Shown here piece by piece: positions 59,994 to 64,000 of a stretch of DNA of 64,000 nt. Both the position numbers and the translations under genes were made by a program. The notes beneath the pieces are model-generated. The model was not told the DNA's origin, did not search any database, and saw nothing but the letters and a program-made list of their open reading frames with translations. Where the stretch lies: assembly GCA_004555955.1 (NCBI GenBank), contig SFJG01000002.1:1-64000 (forward strand), in the 5' to 3' direction. The number at the start of each line of letters is the position of its first letter. The stretch's first letter is position 1. The stretch comes from Bacteroidales bacterium (lineage in GTDB: Bacteria > Bacteroidota > Bacteroidia > Bacteroidales > Muribaculaceae).

Positions 59994-61415
59994 ATGAATA
60001 CGAAGAAACCAAATATCTCAAGACGCAATTTTCTCAAAAAGTTTACCGTCGTAGGAGCAACTACGGCTGCGACGCTTGTCGGCTGTCGTGATGCGTCGAA
60101 ACAAATCATAAGCGGAACCGCTTCGCACGGCGACGTGCCCGTCGATAAGATGACCTACCGCACGAGCAATAGCGGCGACCGTGTTTCTTTGCTCGGCTAC
60201 GGCTGTATGCGTTGGCCAACCAAGCCCGACCCCAACAACGAAGACAATAAAATCATCGACCAAGATGGCGTCAACCAACTCGTCGACTATGCACTCGCTC
60301 ACGGCGTAAACTATTTCGACACTGCGCCTCCTTATTGCCAAGGTGCTTCCGAAAAAGCTACCGGAATCGCTTTGTCGCGGCATCCGCGAAATTCTTATTT
60401 CTTGGCAACGAAAATGTCGAATCAGCGTTTTGCCGGACAGGGTCTTTCGCCAAAGCAGATGTTCGACAAGTCGGTCGAGATGTATCGCAATTCGTTCAGC
60501 CAACTGCAGACCGACTATTTCGACTACTACTTGATGCACGTTGTCGGATTGGGCGACGACAGTATGGCTATGCTCAACGAACGTTTTTTCGACAACGGAC
60601 TTCTCGACTTTTTGCTCCGAGAACGCGAACAGGGCAGAATTCGTAACCTCGGCTTTTCGTATCACGGCGACGTGCGCGTGTTCGACTATCTACTGTCGCG
60701 CCACGATGAGTTCAAGTGGGATTTCGTGCAAATCCAACTCAACTACGTCGACTATCGTCATGCTTCGGGGATAAACTTCAATGCCGAATATCTCTACAAC
60801 GAACTCAACCGTCGCAACATCCCGGTTGTAGTAATGGAACCTCTTTTGGGTGGACGACTGGCATCGATGCCTGAATTCTTGATTCAGCGCCTCAAGAGCC
60901 GACGTCCCGACGACAGCCTTGCTTCGTGGGCGTTCCGTTTTTGCGGCACGTTCCCGCGCGTGCTGACCGTACTCAGCGGTATGACTTATTTGGAACATTT
61001 GCAGGATAACATCTGTACCTACTCGCCGCTCGACCCCTGCACCGACGAAGAACTCGCTCTGCTCGAAGAAAACGCATCGAAGTTTGCCGAATTCCCGCTC
61101 GTGCCGTGCACGGCTTGTCAGTACTGTATGCCATGCCCTTACGGCGTCAACATTCCGGCAATTTTTTCTCACTACAATAAGTGCCTGAACGAAGGAAATG
61201 TGGTTAATGGCAGCGACGATAGCAACTATGCCCGAGCGCGTCGCGTCTACCTCGTAGGCTACGACCGCAGTGTGCCGAAATTGCGCCAAGCGAGCCATTG
61301 CATAGGCTGTGGCAAATGTATGCCGCACTGCCCGCAGAGCATTGCCATCCCCGACGAATTGCACCGCATTGATGCCTACGTCGAGTCGCTACGTCAAGAG
61401 CGTTTCGACGAATGA
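59994..61415 (+). CDS. Tat-exported aldo/keto reductase with C-terminal ferredoxin domain
   Basis: 473 residues. The N-terminus has a Tat motif ISRRNFLKK (Arg10, Arg11), a hydrophobic stretch and a lipobox-like LVGC (Cys31), so it may be a Tat-exported lipoprotein. Residues about 55-370 are an aldo/keto reductase barrel: LGYGCMRWP near 68, NYFDTAPPYCQG near 104 with the Asp and Tyr of the active site. The C-terminal part holds CTACQYCMPCPYGVNIP near 374 and CIGCGKCMPHCPQS near 433 for [4Fe-4S] clusters. A cytosolic NADPH supply would not reach it in the periplasm, so electrons probably come through the polyferredoxin encoded upstream. Confidence 0.9.
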   Translation: MNTKKPNISRRNFLKKFTVVGATTAATLVGCRDASKQIISGTASHGDVPVDKMTYRTSNSGDRVSLLGYGCMRWPTKPDPNNEDNKIIDQDGVNQLVDYALAHGVNYFDTAPPYCQGASEKATGIALSRHPRNSYFLATKMSNQRFAGQGLSPKQMFDKSVEMYRNSFSQLQTDYFDYYLMHVVGLGDDSMAMLNERFFDNGLLDFLLREREQGRIRNLGFSYHGDVRVFDYLLSRHDEFKWDFVQIQLNYVDYRHASGINFNAEYLYNELNRRNIPVVVMEPLLGGRLASMPEFLIQRLKSRRPDDSLASWAFRFCGTFPRVLTVLSGMTYLEHLQDNICTYSPLDPCTDEELALLEENASKFAEFPLVPCTACQYCMPCPYGVNIPAIFSHYNKCLNEGNVVNGSDDSNYARARRVYLVGYDRSVPKLRQASHCIGCGKCMPHCPQSIAIPDELHRIDAYVESLRQERFDE

Positions 61416-61416
61416 T

Positions 61417-62391
61417 TCAAATATTCAGTTCGCCTCTGACGGAATCAATGAATTTCCAGAATTCAGCTTCGATAGAAGTGAAAATGTTTCGCGATTGAGT
61501 CTTTGTCGTCGGCGGAACGCAGATGTTCAGCCCGCCGGGGTGACACTTTATCCTGATGCGTTCCGGCATCTCGATGGCTTCTCCGTCGAGGTGCATCACG
61601 CCGCTATGGCTCCGCTCGATGGTTATCTCCGGCGTGCGGAAGGTGATGATGTTAGTGTTTTGGTCGATATGCTTTGAGAAAAGGAGAACGCCTAACATAG
61701 CCGTATCGAAAGGCGTAATCGGGAGCATAACAGTCACATCGATGAGCCCGTCTTGCATATCGGCGTGAGGCGTTATGTAGGCATTGTTGCCATATTGCGA
61801 GGCGTTGCCGCATGCTATGAGAAAGGCTTTTTCGGTAATTTTCCCCGATTCTGTAATAAGGCTGTATGTTTCGGGGCGGTATTTAAGATATTCAATAAGC
61901 GCACTTTTGATATAACCTGCCGCTCCGCGCTTGTCGCGTCGCGAGAAAGCTGAACTGACTTGTGCGTCGAAGCCGATTCCGCAAGTGCAGAAAAACGGGC
62001 GGTCGTTGGCTGTGCAATAGTCGAACGCCTCTACCGTACTTTCGTTGAATGCTTCGGCTGCTTTTTGCAAGTCGAGGGGGATGCCGATATGTCGTGCCAA
62101 TCCGTTGCCAGAGCCGTCGGGAATGATGCCCAATGCCGTCTTGCTATCGCATAATGCGCTTGCCACCTCGTTGACCGTGCCGTCGCCTCCTACGGCGATT
62201 ACGGCGTCGATTCCCTCGGCTACTGCCTGTCGCGACAATTCGTAGGCGTGGTTCGGTCGTTCGGTGAAGCGTATTGTCAGATTGTATTTTTCGCTATCTA
62301 TAGTATTCGCCAGCATATCGGGCAGATTCTTCTTATTCTCTGTGCCCGATTTGGGATTTATCAATACTAATATGTCGCGTTTTCTTGTCAT
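61417..62391 (-). CDS. Diacylglycerol-kinase-family lipid kinase
   Basis: 324 residues from the ATG at 62391 (MTRKRDILVLINPKSGT); the frame to 62412 would begin at a TTG over the -7 region. The DAGK catalytic domain has INPKSGTENKK near 11, VGGDGTVNEVASAL near 68-81 and GSGNGLARH near 95-103. The C-terminal part has MHLDGEAIE near 270. Members phosphorylate diacylglycerol or related lipids at the inner membrane, as in YegS or DgkB. It is convergent with the reductase operon, one base between the stops. Confidence 0.88.
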   Translation of the reverse strand: MTRKRDILVLINPKSGTENKKNLPDMLANTIDSEKYNLTIRFTERPNHAYELSRQAVAEGIDAVIAVGGDGTVNEVASALCDSKTALGIIPDGSGNGLARHIGIPLDLQKAAEAFNESTVEAFDYCTANDRPFFCTCGIGFDAQVSSAFSRRDKRGAAGYIKSALIEYLKYRPETYSLITESGKITEKAFLIACGNASQYGNNAYITPHADMQDGLIDVTVMLPITPFDTAMLGVLLFSKHIDQNTNIITFRTPEITIERSHSGVMHLDGEAIEMPERIRIKCHPGGLNICVPPTTKTQSRNIFTSIEAEFWKFIDSVRGELNI

Positions 62392-62409
62392 ATCTTGTAA
62401 ACAATTATG

Positions 62410-62417
62410 CAAAGATA
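62410..62417 (-). promoter_or_regulatory. -7 promoter element of the lipid kinase gene
   Basis: TATCTTTG on the minus strand, 18 bases upstream of the ATG at 62391. No TTTG at the usual -33 distance. Confidence 0.5.
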
Positions 62418-62465
62418 ATAGTTTATAATAAAAGTATTATTAACTTAGCAAAAAATCATACTGCG

Positions 62466-63098
62466 ATGAAAAAGTGGATTTCTATTTTGATTAATTCGTT
62501 AGTCTTTTTGACGGGATTAATCCTTGTAATGCTCAATTCGCGTGCAAAAGTGCTCGAAACTGTTGTCGTTATTTTCGGCATTTTGATAATTGTGCCGAGT
62601 CTAATAACGCTCATCTCGATTTTCTCGAAGAAAATTGCCGTTCAGTTCGGTATGTTAGCACTTCTGCCAACGGTAGGCTCGCTGATTCTCGGTATTGTGC
62701 TTGTCTGCAATCCGTCGTTGTTTGTCAGCCTGTTGGTCTACCTTTTTGCCGCCATTCTGCTGCTTATCGGCATCTATGACTTGTGGCGACTTATTTCGAC
62801 CGACAATAACACGCGTTATGCGTTGGCATTCTACGTCGTACCGATTTTGTTGATAATCGGTGGAGTCGTGCTTTTTGCTGTCGATGTCGAAACCGTCGAA
62901 AGCATGCTGGTTCTCATTGCCGGAATAGGGCTGATGTTGTGTGGCATCAATTCGTTGGCTCAAATGGTTTTGACGGCTAAAACACCTTCCGGCGGCGATA
63001 AAGATATCGAGATTGTTGATGTTACAACCGATGGCAATGACAAAGACAATGCTTCCGGCAAAACTCTTGAATCAGATTTGCCTGAAAAGCAAGACTAA
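62466..63098 (+). CDS. DUF308 (HdeD-like) membrane protein
   Basis: 210 residues from the ATG at 62466; the earlier frame from 62385 lies over the divergent promoter region and is rejected. Six hydrophobic helices fit the HdeD/DUF308 pattern: about 7-24, 32-52, 58-80, 86-104, 118-138 and 146-166. A charged, disordered C-terminal tail of about 40 residues follows. Inner-membrane protein of unknown function; HdeD is linked to acid stress in enterobacteria, which may not carry over. The stop overlaps the convergent kinase gene by four bases. Confidence 0.78.
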   Translation: MKKWISILINSLVFLTGLILVMLNSRAKVLETVVVIFGILIIVPSLITLISIFSKKIAVQFGMLALLPTVGSLILGIVLVCNPSLFVSLLVYLFAAILLLIGIYDLWRLISTDNNTRYALAFYVVPILLIIGGVVLFAVDVETVESMLVLIAGIGLMLCGINSLAQMVLTAKTPSGGDKDIEIVDVTTDGNDKDNASGKTLESDLPEKQD

Positions 63099-63724
63099 GA
63101 GCCGAGGCGAGCTTTGGCATAAGCGATGATTATGTCGATTGCCGCGTCTTCGCTAATCTTCGACGAGTCGATGCATAGGTCGTATGTGTCGGCTTGTCCC
63201 CATTGTCGGTCGGTGTAGAAGTTGTAGTAGTCGGCGCGCAGTTTGTTCTCTTTTTCAACCTTGTCGCGGGCGTCGCTGAGGTTTATCGATAGTCGGCGAG
63301 CAACTCTCTCGGCGCAGTCGTCGATGGGCGCGCTTATGAAGATGTTGATGCAGTTGGGATTATGGCGAAGCAGATAGTCGGCGCAACGACCTACAACCAC
63401 GCACGATTCTTTCTCTGCCAATTGTTCAATCATTTGGCGAACAGCGCTTTGGATGGCTTCGTAATAGATAGTCGATGCCGACGAGTGGAAGGGCTGGATG
63501 TAGTAGCCGATGCTCATCGACAGATTGCCGATGTAGAACGACGGCAACCGTTCGTCTGTTTTTTTTATCAACTCCGGATTCATTCCGGATTGACGTGCCG
63601 CTTCGAGTAGCAGCTCTTTGTCGTAGAAGCTGATGCCCAGGCGCTCGGCAAGGCGACGCCCGATGTCGTGACCTCCACTTCCGAATTGGCGTCCTATGGT
63701 GATTACATATTTCTTGTCTTTCAT
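63095..63724 (-). CDS. Cytidylate kinase-like protein (PF13189)
   Basis: 209 residues. The P-loop region reads ITIGRQFGSGGHDIGRRLAERLG near 9-31, with the GSGG turn of this family in place of a classic GxxGxGK. It also has VVVGRCADYLL near 109 and a lid-like RLSINLSDARDKVEKEN near 143. It differs from housekeeping Cmk, and the family function is not established, though a nucleotide kinase role is likely. Confidence 0.85.
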   Translation of the reverse strand: MKDKKYVITIGRQFGSGGHDIGRRLAERLGISFYDKELLLEAARQSGMNPELIKKTDERLPSFYIGNLSMSIGYYIQPFHSSASTIYYEAIQSAVRQMIEQLAEKESCVVVGRCADYLLRHNPNCINIFISAPIDDCAERVARRLSINLSDARDKVEKENKLRADYYNFYTDRQWGQADTYDLCIDSSKISEDAAIDIIIAYAKARLGS

Positions 63725-63843
63725 CTTTCTCGATTTTTCGACCGAAAGTTAGTGCAAATCGCGCAAAAATGCAAGATTTGCACTATTTTTTAAACGGGCA
63801 TTATGTGCCCAATCTTTTTCATTGTCGCAACGGATTTGTTTTA

Positions 63844-64000
63844 TTATGTTGTTCCGTTTTTGCAATAGTCCTCCCATTTTTTTATCAGAGCGGTCATGTC
63901 GGCGGGAATTTCGCAACTGAAGTCCATTTGTTGGCGTGTGGTGGGGTGGACAAATCCGAGGGTTTTTGCGTGCAACGCTTGTCGCGGGCAAATCTTGAAA
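63844..64000 (-). CDS. RluA/RluD-type pseudouridine synthase, C-terminal end only
   Basis: 52 codons ending in TAA at 63844-63846; the start lies beyond the right edge. The peptide has the family C-terminal signature PRQALHAKTLGFVHPTT followed by an acidic-aromatic end (IPADMTALIKKWEDY). RluD-type enzymes make pseudouridine in 23S rRNA or tRNA. A competing frame at 63749-63991 lacks this signature. Confidence 0.85.
   Translation of the reverse strand, partial: FKICPRQALHAKTLGFVHPTTRQQMDFSCEIPADMTALIKKWEDYCKNGTT

Noticed and set aside
63749..63991. 80-codon minus-strand frame at the right edge
   Set aside because: The neighbouring frame carries the RluD-type C-terminal signature and a better stop; this frame is its shadow.

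Overview
The window looks like a chromosomal segment of an anaerobic member of the Bacteroidales. Many genes are preceded by the Bacteroidetes-type promoter (-7 TAnnTTTG, often with TTTG 19-22 bases upstream), and Shine-Dalgarno sites are absent. Gene content fits: an anaerobic sulfatase with its maturase, a type IX secretion (T9SS/gliding) operon, a glycogen operon with GH57/GH133, a GH127 enzyme, and the block DUF1599 - DoxX-like - tpiA - SPOR - folE. T9SS genes argue against the genus Bacteroides itself; a family such as Muribaculaceae or Porphyromonadaceae is possible but is inference. I see no prophage, conjugative element, CRISPR array or intact insertion sequence.

Layout. 1-1050: two secreted proteins, one with a T9SS-like C-terminal domain, under a promoter with a tandem 21-bp-period repeat. 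1253-4232: Ser-type sulfatase and radical-SAM maturase behind a leader with an intrinsic terminator. 4383-5443: lpxH and a MIP18/DUF59 protein. 5543-11902: envelope-glycan block with an LtaS-like transferase, Kdo-kinase-like protein and GT4 on the plus strand, facing a PLP enzyme - LicC-like - LicD operon that may add a phospho-aminoalcohol to a surface glycan. 12028-18158: small Cys-rich membrane protein, biotin-dependent carboxyltransferase, engB, tRNA-Leu, queuosine-precursor transporter, HAD phosphatase, HtrA protease. 18344-22652: DUF695, then DUF1599 - DoxX-like - tpiA - SPOR - folE, in which the DoxX-like frame reads without a stop into tpiA. 22703-23548: tRNA cluster (Gly, Gly, Leu, Glu) and a decayed insert. 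23549-31178: S41 lipoprotein, PorT-like barrel, YIP1, smpB, THUMP-like methyltransferase, guanine deaminase, GH127, SUI1. 31362-38273: porT-porP-gldK-gldL-gldM-gldN, a compact T9SS core operon. 38370-40744: NfnAB-like flavin oxidoreductase pair. 40827-46090: ferritin and the glycogen operon. 46334-50599: htpG and a ClpC lacking its N-domain. 50763-55348: gyrA, a TPR protein and a HEAT-like protein. 55358-64000: EamA transporter, then trmH-like - radA - membrane polyferredoxin - Tat-exported ferredoxin-linked aldo/keto reductase, a lipid kinase, DUF308, cytidylate-kinase-like protein and the end of an rluD-like gene.

How the parts connect. The T9SS core could export the CTD-bearing protein at 562-1050. 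The block at 5543-11902 would build and decorate envelope glycans or lipids. The NfnAB pair, polyferredoxin and ferredoxin-linked reductase point to low-potential ferredoxin/NAD(P)H electron flow in an anaerobe. The points most worth checking are the aminotransferase-LicC-LicD pathway, the polyferredoxin with an internal twin-arginine signal, the DoxX-TpiA read-through, the ClpC without N-domain, the terminator in the sulfatase leader, and the tandem operator upstream of the first operon.
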